Below, piece by piece: positions 36,579-44,566 of a stretch of 64,000 nucleotides of DNA. Below the pieces are notes generated by a model. It did not search any database. It saw only the letters and a list, made by a program, of their open reading frames with translations, and was not told the origin of the DNA. Position numbers and translations under genes: made by a program. Source of the DNA: Microbacterium rhizosphaerae (GTDB lineage Bacteria; Actinomycetota; Actinomycetes; Actinomycetales; Microbacteriaceae); NCBI RefSeq assembly GCF_034120055.1, contig NZ_CP139368.1:1674001-1738000 (forward strand), given 5' to 3'. Within the stretch, counting starts at the first letter, position 1, and each line of letters starts with the position of its first letter.

Positions 36579-38375
36579 TCACCGCGGCTTGTGTCGTGCG
36601 CGTGCGAGTGCGTCGGCCGCGCGTACCAGTGCGAGGTGCGAGAACGCCTGGGGCATGTTTCCGCACTGACGCTTCTGGTTCGGGTCGTATTCCTCCGACA
36701 GCAGCCCGACATCGTTCGCGATGGCGCAGAGACGGTCCATGAGCGCCCGGCCGTCGTCGAGCCGGCCCGTGCATGCGTACTGCTCGACGAGCCAGAACGA
36801 GCAGGCGAGGAACAGGCCCTCGGTGCCGGGCAGACCGTCGACGTCCGTCGAGGTGCGGTAGCGGCGCAGCATCCCGTCGTACATGAGGTCCTGCTCGATC
36901 TTCTCGACCGTCGCGAGCATGCGCGGGTCGTCGGGCGTGCAGAACCCCACCTGCGGCAGCAACAGGAGGGACGCGTCGACCTCGGTCGTGCCGTAGTACT
37001 GGGTGAAGTGCCCATCGGCGACCCCGTGCGTCTCGATGTCGTGCTTGATGCGGCGGCGGATCCGGCGCCACTCGTCGGGATGTCCGGGCAGGCCATGATC
37101 CTCGACGGCGCGCACCGCGCGGTCGAAGGTGGCCCACACCATGACCTGGGAGTGCGTGAACCGATGCGAGTCGCCCCGGATCTCCCACATCCCCTTGTCG
37201 GGCCGATTCAGCTGATCGGCCGCGTACGCGATGAGGTGCCGCTCGAGCGGCCAGGAGAACTCGGACTCCCTGAGCCCGGCCTCGCGTGCGGCGGACAGCG
37301 TCACGAGCACCTCGCCGACGACGTCCGCCTGGAACTGGAGTGCCGCCCCGTTGCCGATCCGAACCGGCGAGGATCCCTCGTAGCCGGGCAGTGAAGCGAG
37401 CTCCCGCTCGACGAGATCGCGCTCGCCCGCCAGCCCGTACATGATCTGCAGATCGTTCGGATCGCCCGCGACCGCTCGCAGCAGCCAGTCCCGCCAGTGA
37501 TCGGCGAAATCGACGAACCCGTGATCGATGAGGGCCTCGAGGGTGAGCGCGGCATCCCTCAGCCAGACGTAGCGGTAGTCCCAGTTGCGTTCGCCGCCGA
37601 AGTTCTCCGGGAGCGACGTCGTCGCGGCGGCGGCGATGCCGCCTGTCTCGTGGTTCGTGAGCGCGCGCAGGATCAGCAGCGCGCGCACGACGAGGGCGTG
37701 GTGTGGTCCGCGGTGGTCGATCTGGTCGCCCCAGCTCTGCCACCAGGCCCGCGTGGTGGCGAGGGCGCCATCGACGTCGAGCGGATCGGGAACGGCGCGA
37801 TACGACTGGAACCACGTCATGGTGAGGTCTACGGACTCGCCCGTGGAGACGGTCACCGCACCGTGGTGCACGTGATCCACAGCGGTGAGCCTCTCCCCGC
37901 GCATCACGATGCCGCTCGGGCCGGCGATGGCGACGAGCTCGGGGTCCGCGTCGGTTCCGGTCTGCCGGACCCAGGGCAGCGCCCGCGAGTAGTCGAAGCG
38001 CAGGCGCAGGGTCTCATCGAACTCGACGGCGCCCGCGATCCCGACGACCCTGCGGACGACGTCGATCCGATTCACGTCGACGAACGGATCCGGGTTGATC
38101 GGCATGAAGTCGTGGACCTCTGCCACACCGGTCACCGTCTCCCACCGGGTGACGAGGATGAACGTGTCGCCGTCGTAACGCCGAGTGCAGGTGGCGTCGA
38201 CGTCCTTCGGGCGGAGGCTCCAGCATCCGTTCCTCTCATCGCCGAGGAGCGCTGCGAACAGGGACGGCGAGTCCAGGCGGGGCAGGCACAGCCAGTCGAT
38301 GCTCCCCTCGCGGGAGACGAGCGCGGCCGTCCGGCAGTTGCTGAGCAGTGCGTAATCTTCGATGGGAACCGACAT
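36579..38375 (-). CDS. Glycoside hydrolase family 15 protein (trehalase/glucoamylase type)
   Basis: 598 aa. The N-terminal beta-sandwich starts DYALLSNCRTAALVSREGSIDWLCLPRLDSPSLFAALLG, the hallmark of the actinobacterial GH15 group that includes mycobacterial trehalase. The C-terminal (alpha/alpha)6 barrel has RNWDYRYVWLRDAALTLEALIDHGF and GMWEIRGDSHRFTHSQVMVWATFDRAVR, where the catalytic Glu residues are expected. No signal peptide, so it probably acts on internal trehalose or maltodextrin. It is divergent from zwf. Confidence 0.88.
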   Translation of the reverse strand: MSVPIEDYALLSNCRTAALVSREGSIDWLCLPRLDSPSLFAALLGDERNGCWSLRPKDVDATCTRRYDGDTFILVTRWETVTGVAEVHDFMPINPDPFVDVNRIDVVRRVVGIAGAVEFDETLRLRFDYSRALPWVRQTGTDADPELVAIAGPSGIVMRGERLTAVDHVHHGAVTVSTGESVDLTMTWFQSYRAVPDPLDVDGALATTRAWWQSWGDQIDHRGPHHALVVRALLILRALTNHETGGIAAAATTSLPENFGGERNWDYRYVWLRDAALTLEALIDHGFVDFADHWRDWLLRAVAGDPNDLQIMYGLAGERDLVERELASLPGYEGSSPVRIGNGAALQFQADVVGEVLVTLSAAREAGLRESEFSWPLERHLIAYAADQLNRPDKGMWEIRGDSHRFTHSQVMVWATFDRAVRAVEDHGLPGHPDEWRRIRRRIKHDIETHGVADGHFTQYYGTTEVDASLLLLPQVGFCTPDDPRMLATVEKIEQDLMYDGMLRRYRTSTDVDGLPGTEGLFLACSFWLVEQYACTGRLDDGRALMDRLCAIANDVGLLSEEYDPNQKRQCGNMPQAFSHLALVRAADALARARHKPR

Positions 38376-38452
38376 CCCTTTCACGCTTACACCTGTCGTC
38401 CGCAAGATGCGAGGGGGTTGCGGTCGCGGCTGAGAGAACTAACTTGGCCCTC

Positions 38453-39817
38453 ATGCGACCCGCCACTCTGCTCATCCTGGGGGCCTCCGGCGATCTCACC
38501 TCACGGCTGCTCCTGCCCGCGCTCGGCCAGCTTCTGCAGCGTGAGCCGGCACGGGAGCTCCGGCTGCGCGGGGCCGGGTCGGACCGCTGGACGCGCAAGC
38601 GATGGCAGGATGCCGTGCGCACGGCGTTCGCGAGCGCGGATGCCGAGGACGCCTACGACCGGGTCACGGACACCGACTACACGCACGCCGACATCACGCA
38701 GGTGGACGACCTGAAGCAGCTGCTCGAGCCGATCACCGGACCGGTCGTGATCTACTTCGCCGTGCCGCCGGCGGTGACGGTCGCGGCGTGCGAGGCCCTC
38801 CGGAAGGTGAAGCTCCCCGACGACACGATGCTGGCTCTCGAGAAGCCGTTCGGCGACGACGAGGCGAGCGCCGCGAGCCTCAACCAGACCCTCCTGCGGC
38901 TCGTGCCCGAGGACCACATCTTCCGCGTCGACCACTTCCTCGGCCGGGCGACCACGCTGAACGTGCTCGGGGTGCGGTTCGCGAACCGGGTCGTCGAGCC
39001 GCTGTGGTCGGCCGAGCACGTCCGGAGCGTGCTGGTGCGCTTCGACGAGTCGCTCGCGCTCGAGAACCGTGCGCGCTACTACGACCACGCGGGCGCGATG
39101 GTCGACATGCTGCAGAGCCACCTGCTGCAGGTGCTCGCGATTCTCACGATGGAGCCGCCGGCCACCCTCGGCGACCGTGATCTGCGGGGTGCCAAGACCG
39201 CCGCCCTGCGGGCGACCCGCATCTGGGAGGACAACCCCGTGCGCTTCTCCCGGCGGGCCCGCTACACCGCCGGGACGATCGGCGACGACAAGATCCCGTC
39301 CTACGTCGACGAGCCGGGCGTCGACCCGTCGCGCGAGACCGAGTCCCTGGCCGAGATCACGTGCGAGGTCCGCACCTCCCGGTGGGCCGGTGTGCCGTTC
39401 ACGCTCCGCTCCGGCAAGGCGATCGTGCCGAACACCGCCGAGATCGTGGTCGTCTTCCGCGAGGTGCGGCACCTGCCCGACGGCTTCGGGGGCACCCCGG
39501 GGGATGGCGGTGTCCTGCGCTTCTCGCTCGGCCCGGATGCGATGTCCCTGGAACTCAACGTGAACGGCGGCGAGGACCCGTTCGCGCTGCACCGCCGCAC
39601 GCTGGGCGTCGACCTCGGTCCCGGGCGGACGCGGGCGTACACCGAGGTGCTCAGCGAGCTGCTCGACGGCGATGTGACGCTGTCGGTGGGCGCTGACGCC
39701 GCCGAGGAGTGCTGGCGCATCCTCCAGCCGGTGCGCGACGCCTGGCGGCGAGGCGACGTGCCGCTCGAGGAGTATCCGGCAGGCTCGCGCGGGCCGGCCG
39801 ACTGGCCGACGTCCTGA
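38453..39817 (+). CDS. zwf: Glucose-6-phosphate dehydrogenase
   Basis: 454 aa. It starts the pentose phosphate pathway. The coenzyme motif is ILGASGDLTSRLLLPAL, the substrate/catalytic segment RVDHFLGRATTLNVL (RIDHYLGK type), and EKPFGDD and RSGKAIV lie as expected. It is about 30-40 residues shorter than most family members. ATG 38453 is 7 nt after TAACTT (38440-38445), without Shine-Dalgarno. A longer in-frame start at 38348 lies in the divergent gene. Confidence 0.9.
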   Translation: MRPATLLILGASGDLTSRLLLPALGQLLQREPARELRLRGAGSDRWTRKRWQDAVRTAFASADAEDAYDRVTDTDYTHADITQVDDLKQLLEPITGPVVIYFAVPPAVTVAACEALRKVKLPDDTMLALEKPFGDDEASAASLNQTLLRLVPEDHIFRVDHFLGRATTLNVLGVRFANRVVEPLWSAEHVRSVLVRFDESLALENRARYYDHAGAMVDMLQSHLLQVLAILTMEPPATLGDRDLRGAKTAALRATRIWEDNPVRFSRRARYTAGTIGDDKIPSYVDEPGVDPSRETESLAEITCEVRTSRWAGVPFTLRSGKAIVPNTAEIVVVFREVRHLPDGFGGTPGDGGVLRFSLGPDAMSLELNVNGGEDPFALHRRTLGVDLGPGRTRAYTEVLSELLDGDVTLSVGADAAEECWRILQPVRDAWRRGDVPLEEYPAGSRGPADWPTS

Positions 39818-39887
39818 GGCCCGCGCGCCCCGGCGGCCCCTGGCCGTGACAGGCTGGAGCCATTCACCCGTCTCGAAGGGAGCCCCC

Positions 39888-40880
39888 ATGCAGCAGCGCG
39901 CGCTCGCGGACACCGGCCGCGAGGTCTCGGTCATCGGTCTGGGCACCTGGCAGCTCGGCGCGGACTGGGGCGCCGTGAGCGAGGACGACGCGACGGCCGT
40001 TCTCGCGGCCTCCGCCGATCGCGGCGTGACCCTGTTCGACACCGCCGACGTCTACGGCGACGGGCGCAGCGAGTCGCTCATCGGGCGGTTCCTCGCGGCG
40101 AACCCGGGCCACGGCATAACGGTCGCCACCAAGATGGGTCGACGGATGCCGCAGACCCCGCAGAACTACACCCCGGAGAACTTCCGCGCCTGGACCGACC
40201 GCTCCCGCGGCAACCTCGGCGTCGACACGCTCGACCTCGTGCAGCTGCACTGTCCGCCGACGGAGGTGATCGAGGATGACGCGACGTATGCGGCGCTGGA
40301 CGCCCTCGTCGCCGACGGGACGGTCGCGGCCTACGGTCTGTCGGTCGAGACGTGCGCCCAGGCGCTCGCGGCGATCGCCCGCCCGAACGTGACGAACGTC
40401 CAGATCATCTTCAACCCGTTCCGGCTGAAGCCCCTCGACGAGGTGCTGCCGGCGGCGGAGGCGGCGGGTGTCGCGGTCTTCGCGCGCGTGCCGCTGGCCT
40501 CCGGGCTGCTCTCGGGCAAATACACGTCCAGTACGACCTTCGCCCCCGACGACCACCGCTCCTACAACCGCCACGGCGAGGCGTTCGACCGCGGCGAGAC
40601 GTTCTCCGGCGTCGACTTCGAGGTGGGTCTGACCGCCGCCCATCGGCTCGCCGAGGCTCTTCCCGACGGTGTGTCGCTGCCCGCGGCGACGCTGGCCTGG
40701 ATCGCGTCGCAGCCCGGCGTCACGGCGGCCATCCCGGGCGCGCGCTCGGTCGCGCAGGCGACGTCGAACGCGGACGCGGCGACCCTGCTCGACCGCGGTT
40801 TCGACGTGATCGCGTTCGACGCCGTCGTCCGCGACGTCTACGACGAGCTGCTGCGCGAGGCCATCCACCCGCTCTGGTGA
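39888..40880 (+). CDS. Aldo/keto reductase
   Basis: 330 aa TIM barrel. VIGLGTWQLGADWG at the N-terminus, catalytic Asp and Tyr in LFDTADVYGDGRSESLIG, Lys in TVATKMGRR and the NADPH-binding C-terminal AIPGARSVAQATSNADA. It belongs to the AKR subfamily that reduces small aldehydes or ketones. The substrate is unknown. GAAGGGAG precedes ATG 39888, and CAGGCT at 39850-39855 is a candidate -10, giving a short conventional leader. Confidence 0.88.
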   Translation: MQQRALADTGREVSVIGLGTWQLGADWGAVSEDDATAVLAASADRGVTLFDTADVYGDGRSESLIGRFLAANPGHGITVATKMGRRMPQTPQNYTPENFRAWTDRSRGNLGVDTLDLVQLHCPPTEVIEDDATYAALDALVADGTVAAYGLSVETCAQALAAIARPNVTNVQIIFNPFRLKPLDEVLPAAEAAGVAVFARVPLASGLLSGKYTSSTTFAPDDHRSYNRHGEAFDRGETFSGVDFEVGLTAAHRLAEALPDGVSLPAATLAWIASQPGVTAAIPGARSVAQATSNADAATLLDRGFDVIAFDAVVRDVYDELLREAIHPLW

Positions 40881-40916
40881 GCCCGGCCGCCGGATGTCCG
40901 GCGGCCCGGCTTCCCG

Positions 40917-41855
40917 CTACGGGGCGACCTTGATGACGATGTTGCCGATCTTGTGGTCGCCCATGTACTCGGCGAACGCCGCATCCATCTGATCGAGGCT
41001 CTTCTCGCGATCGACGATCACCCGCAGCCCACCGGAGTCGACGAGCGCGGCGAGTGTGCGGAGCCCGTCGCCGGTCGGATAGCCGGCGACGATCCCGACC
41101 TCGACGCGGTCGGCCCCCGGCACCATCTCGGGGGCGTAGACGACCGGCGACAGCAGCTGCCCGCCGTCGCGCACGAGGCCGGCGATCTGGCCCACGTCGC
41201 CGATGAGGTGCACCGCGGCGTCCACGCCCTCCGGCGCGATCGCACGCACCTCGCCCTCGAGGTCCGCGTAGTCGATCGCGTACGCCGCTCCGAGCTCCCG
41301 CATGAGCTCGCGCCCGGCCTCGGTGCGCGCCGTCGCGATGACGGTCGCCCCGGCCGCGGCGGCGAGCTGCACGAGCAGCGTACCGACGCCCCCCGTCGCG
41401 CCGACGATCAGCAGCGTCTTGCCTGCCGCGTCGCCGAGCATCGCGAGGGTCACGAGCGCCGTCGAGCCGGTGTGGGCGAGCCCGGCGGCCTCCGCATCCG
41501 CCAGCGCATCCGGAGCGAGTGCCAGCCCGCTGTGCGCGATCGCCGTCGTGTACTCGGCGAATGCGCCCTCCTGCAGGTGCGGCTTCGAGACGACGCCGAT
41601 CACCCGGTCGCCGATCTCGAAGCCGTCCACGCCCTCGCCGAGCGCGTCGACGACTCCCGCGAACTCGCGTCCGAGGACGAGCGGGTAGCGGTGCTCGAAG
41701 AAGCCCGACATGTAGCCCGCCGCGACTGCCACGTCGAATCCGTTGACGGATGCGGCCGTCACCCGGATCCGCGCCTCGCCCGGCCCGGGTTCGGGGATGT
41801 CCACCTCCTGTATGGCGGGGGCTTCCCCCGCCGATGACACCGCATACGCTTTCAT
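40917..41855 (-). CDS. Zinc-free alcohol dehydrogenase/quinone oxidoreductase (MDR family)
   Basis: 312 aa medium-chain dehydrogenase. GroES-like N-terminal half (PGEARIRVTAASVNGFDVAVAAGYM, VLGREFAGVVDALG) and Rossmann half with LLIVGATGGVGTLLVQLAAAAGATVIATA. The zinc-binding Cys/His set is absent, as in NADPH:quinone reductases. ATG 41855 is chosen. An in-frame ATG at 41873 overlaps a GGAGG that would serve the shorter form at 11-nt spacing. The intergenic stretch 41874-42008 shows no other feature. Confidence 0.86.
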   Translation of the reverse strand: MKAYAVSSAGEAPAIQEVDIPEPGPGEARIRVTAASVNGFDVAVAAGYMSGFFEHRYPLVLGREFAGVVDALGEGVDGFEIGDRVIGVVSKPHLQEGAFAEYTTAIAHSGLALAPDALADAEAAGLAHTGSTALVTLAMLGDAAGKTLLIVGATGGVGTLLVQLAAAAGATVIATARTEAGRELMRELGAAYAIDYADLEGEVRAIAPEGVDAAVHLIGDVGQIAGLVRDGGQLLSPVVYAPEMVPGADRVEVGIVAGYPTGDGLRTLAALVDSGGLRVIVDREKSLDQMDAAFAEYMGDHKIGNIVIKVAP

Positions 41856-42023
41856 GCTGGAACCGCCCTCCATGCGTCCGTCCCGCCGGGTGCAGGTGCC
41901 TGCGGACGCCGTGAGCCAGGGATATACCCACCGCGGGCGCGGGACAACCGGACGGAATCCCTAGGGTTTCGCGGAGGATCCACGCCGTCTTCCGTCCGAA
42001 TCCAGCGGATGGGACCATGGACC

Positions 42024-42773
42024 ATGGCGACGGATGCTGCAGACCTGGAGGGCACGGTCCCGACCGAGGTGACGGTCGGCGCGGCGGGGGAGGCGGGCGA
42101 GACGGATGCCGCCCTCGGACGTCGGCTGCAGATCCTCGCCACCGAGCACTGGGGACTGCTGGCCGCCCGCAGCACGGCGCAGAGCGAGGTCCTCACACGC
42201 ATCACGATCTACCTGACGCTCGTCTCGGCGGGGCTCGTGACGATCGGCATCCTCGGTCAGGCCACGCACTTCGCCGTCTGGTTCCCCGTGGCGGCCCTCG
42301 GCATCCTGGGATTCCTGTCGGTCGTCGGCCTGCTCACGCTCATGCGGGTGCTGACGGTGTCCGAGGAGGACTTCATGTACGTGACCGCGATGAACCGGAT
42401 CCGCGCCGGGTACGCGCGCGTCGACCCGGCCGCGGCCGAGTACTTCCTCGCCTCGACGCACGACGACGAACTGGGGATGCGGGTCACGTACTCGTTCCTG
42501 CGCCACCGTGGTGCCGTCGAGCAGGTGCTCGGATCGTCGACGATCCTCAGCATCCTCGTCAATGCGACCGTCACGGGGATGTTCGTCGGCGGCCTGTGCG
42601 CGGCGCTCGGGGTGCCCGTCGTCGGCGCGGTCGTCGTCGGCGTCGGGTTCGGCCTGTGCGTGATCGGTGGCGGCATCTGGTACGCCGGGCACTGGTTCAC
42701 GTCGGCGTGGCGCCGGTACAAGCCGCTCAGCCCGAGCGTGGGCCCCCCGCCGCACTGGCAGCGCAGCCGCTGA
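42024..42773 (+). CDS. Uncharacterised membrane protein
   Basis: 249 aa. A polar N-terminus of about 60 residues leads into two close membrane segments (LTRITIYLTLVSAGLVTIGIL and VWFPVAALGILGFLSVVGLLTL). A soluble middle part follows (MNRIRAGYARVDPAAAEYFL), then two more segments near the C-terminus (SILVNATVTGMFVGGLCAAL, VVVGVGFGLCVIGGGIWYAG). I do not recognise the family. An alternative ATG at 42009 would add five residues. Its end is 87 nt from a CPBP protease gene on the same strand. Confidence 0.72.
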   Translation: MATDAADLEGTVPTEVTVGAAGEAGETDAALGRRLQILATEHWGLLAARSTAQSEVLTRITIYLTLVSAGLVTIGILGQATHFAVWFPVAALGILGFLSVVGLLTLMRVLTVSEEDFMYVTAMNRIRAGYARVDPAAAEYFLASTHDDELGMRVTYSFLRHRGAVEQVLGSSTILSILVNATVTGMFVGGLCAALGVPVVGAVVVGVGFGLCVIGGGIWYAGHWFTSAWRRYKPLSPSVGPPPHWQRSR

Positions 42774-42860
42774 AGCCGCCCCGCCGCGATCCGGGTGCCG
42801 CCGCCTCCGCCGGGACCTTCGGCCCGGACGGGGTCGCCGACGCACGCTCATGATCTCGCC

Positions 42861-43532
42861 ATGAGCCTGCATGAGAGCGGCACCGTGAGCACGAAGGCGA
42901 TCGTTCGCTCGGCGTTCTATGTGCTCTGGGGAGTCGTCCTCGTCTGGGGTGCGGTCTTCGCCAACACGGTGGTCTATCAGGCGCTCTCGGCGCCGCCCGC
43001 GACTGTCAATCCGTACCTCAACGACCTCTCGTCGGATGCCGTCATCCTGTTCGTCGCGTTCATGCCGATCGTATGGGCTCCGAGGTTCTTCGGATATCAA
43101 GTCGGGGTCATTGCGAAGCACTGGCGCATGCTGCTGGGCATGGCAGCCTTCTTCGTCGCCGCCCCTCTGCTCTATCGCCTGGTCCTCGGCGAGACTCCGT
43201 TCGGAGCGAACACGTGGTTCTTCGAAGGGGTGGTGGTCCCTCTCGCCGAGGAGGGGCTGATGCGCGGCATCCTCCTCTCGCTGCTCGTATGGGGCTTCGG
43301 GCGGCTGTACCGAGAGTCGACAGCCGCATGGATGGGGATCGTCTTCAGCGCGCTGATCTTCGCGACGGCCCACCTGAACAACCTCGGCAGCTACCCGATG
43401 GGCTTCGTCCTCTTCCAGGTCGGGTTCTCGATCGTCGTCGGGCTCGCGTTCGGCTATACCCGCGTGACGACGCAGAGCATCTATCCGGCGATCGTCCTGC
43501 ACTCGCTCCTCAACCTGGCCGCGACGCTCTGA
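42861..43532 (+). CDS. CPBP-family intramembrane metalloprotease (Abi-like)
   Basis: 223 aa with about six membrane segments. The CPBP motifs are present: EEGLMRGILLSLL (Glu-Glu-x3-Arg), FATAHLNN and VLHSLLN near the C-terminus, whose Glu and His residues form the metal site. Bacterial members act in bacteriocin self-immunity or membrane-protein processing, and the substrate here is unknown. ATG 42861 lies 6 nt after CATGAT (42849-42854), the recurring leaderless arrangement. A MarR gene follows. Confidence 0.83.
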   Translation: MSLHESGTVSTKAIVRSAFYVLWGVVLVWGAVFANTVVYQALSAPPATVNPYLNDLSSDAVILFVAFMPIVWAPRFFGYQVGVIAKHWRMLLGMAAFFVAAPLLYRLVLGETPFGANTWFFEGVVVPLAEEGLMRGILLSLLVWGFGRLYRESTAAWMGIVFSALIFATAHLNNLGSYPMGFVLFQVGFSIVVGLAFGYTRVTTQSIYPAIVLHSLLNLAATL

Positions 43533-43618
43533 TGGATCGGATCGCGACGGAGTGCGTCGCGCGCCCCCGTCGTGCGCAAGATCGCGCGTCCAGCGCCGGA
43601 AGCGGTCATGATGGAGGG

Positions 43619-44137
43619 ATGACGCTGAAGGAAGCGGCGGCACCGCCGTCGCCGCGAGAACTCGCAGGGCCGGACCAGGAGTCCAGCGCGCAGCCGCGCG
43701 AGGACGCGGTGCTCGCCCTGATGCGCGCGGTGCGCGCCTTCGGCGACGCCCACGATCGGATGAGCGGCGCGATGAAGCGCGGCATGGACATGAACGTCAC
43801 CGACCTCGCGGCCCTGCGGCTCCTGATCATGCGGGCGGACAAGGGCACTCCCGTCACGCCGGCCGAGATCGCGCGGCACCTGCGCATCTCCACGGCATCG
43901 ACGACGAAGCTCCTGGATCGGCTCTCCGCGGCCGGCCATGTCGAGCGGTGCCCGCATCCCACCGACCGTCGTGCTCTCATCGTGGAGCTGACCGATCACG
44001 CGCGGGCCGAGTTCTTCCGCCTGTTCGGCACGCGCCTGCGCGCGATGCGCGCCGCGTTCGAGGAGTTCTCCGACGAGGAGCTGCGCGTCGCGGCGCGCGT
44101 GCTCGAGGTCACGTCCGCCGCGATCGACCGGGACTGA
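43619..44137 (+). CDS. MarR family transcriptional regulator
   Basis: 172 aa. Winged helix with TPAEIARHLRISTASTTKLLDRLSAAGHVERCPHPTDRRALIVELT (helix-turn-helix and the DxR wing) after a 45-residue flexible N-terminus. ATG 43619 lies 6 nt after CATGAT (43607-43612). A perfect palindrome of MarR-box type lies at the MMPL promoter (46773-46793), whose gene ends 404 nt away, so regulation of that pump by this protein is plausible. It converges with the glycosylase gene with no gap. Confidence 0.88.
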   Translation: MTLKEAAAPPSPRELAGPDQESSAQPREDAVLALMRAVRAFGDAHDRMSGAMKRGMDMNVTDLAALRLLIMRADKGTPVTPAEIARHLRISTASTTKLLDRLSAAGHVERCPHPTDRRALIVELTDHARAEFFRLFGTRLRAMRAAFEEFSDEELRVAARVLEVTSAAIDRD

Positions 44138-44566
44138 TCAGGGGCGCTCCCACGGCGCGATGTCGCCGGGCACCACGACGAAGAGGGGATGCGGCCGCGC
44201 CTCGCTCACGAGCCACCGCTGAGCGTCCTGGGGGCTGCGGGCCTCGAGCTTGCGTCCGAGGTGCGCCCACTCGTAGGCGAGCTGTCCGTCCGTGACCTCG
44301 ATCGCGGCGCTCGGGCTGGACGGCGTGAGGATGCGACTGCGGTCGAAGCGGTAACCGCGACGATCGGCGTCGTCTGCGAGGCCCGTCAGGTACGCGCCGA
44401 CCGTCGCGAGAGGATCGGCCGTTGCGCGGAAGCGCTCGAGCTGAGGGTGCCGGCGATATCCCCTCGTCGATCCCGCGAGCACCGCCTGGGCGAGGAGCGT
44501 CTCCCGCCAGCAGGCGATGATGGCGGCACGGTCGAGGATCTCAGGGTGCAGCGACCAGATCCGCAT
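44138..44566 (-). CDS. Pyrimidine-dimer DNA glycosylase family protein
   Basis: 142 aa. The N-terminus MRIWSLHPEILDRAAIIACWRETLLAQAVLAGSTRGYRRHPQLERF matches the Pyr_excise family (T4 endonuclease V-like), including the conserved Arg and Glu near the N-terminus. It may start base-excision repair of UV dimers, but many bacterial members have never been assayed. ATG 44566 overlaps the end of the MMPL gene by 26 nt, so it is probably co-transcribed with it. Confidence 0.78.
   Translation of the reverse strand: MRIWSLHPEILDRAAIIACWRETLLAQAVLAGSTRGYRRHPQLERFRATADPLATVGAYLTGLADDADRRGYRFDRSRILTPSSPSAAIEVTDGQLAYEWAHLGRKLEARSPQDAQRWLVSEARPHPLFVVVPGDIAPWERP

Noticed and set aside
36434..37394. Plus-strand coding region between the dehydrogenase remnant and GH15
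   Set aside because: These frames are shadows of the GH15 gene. The minus strand shows the conserved barrel motifs.
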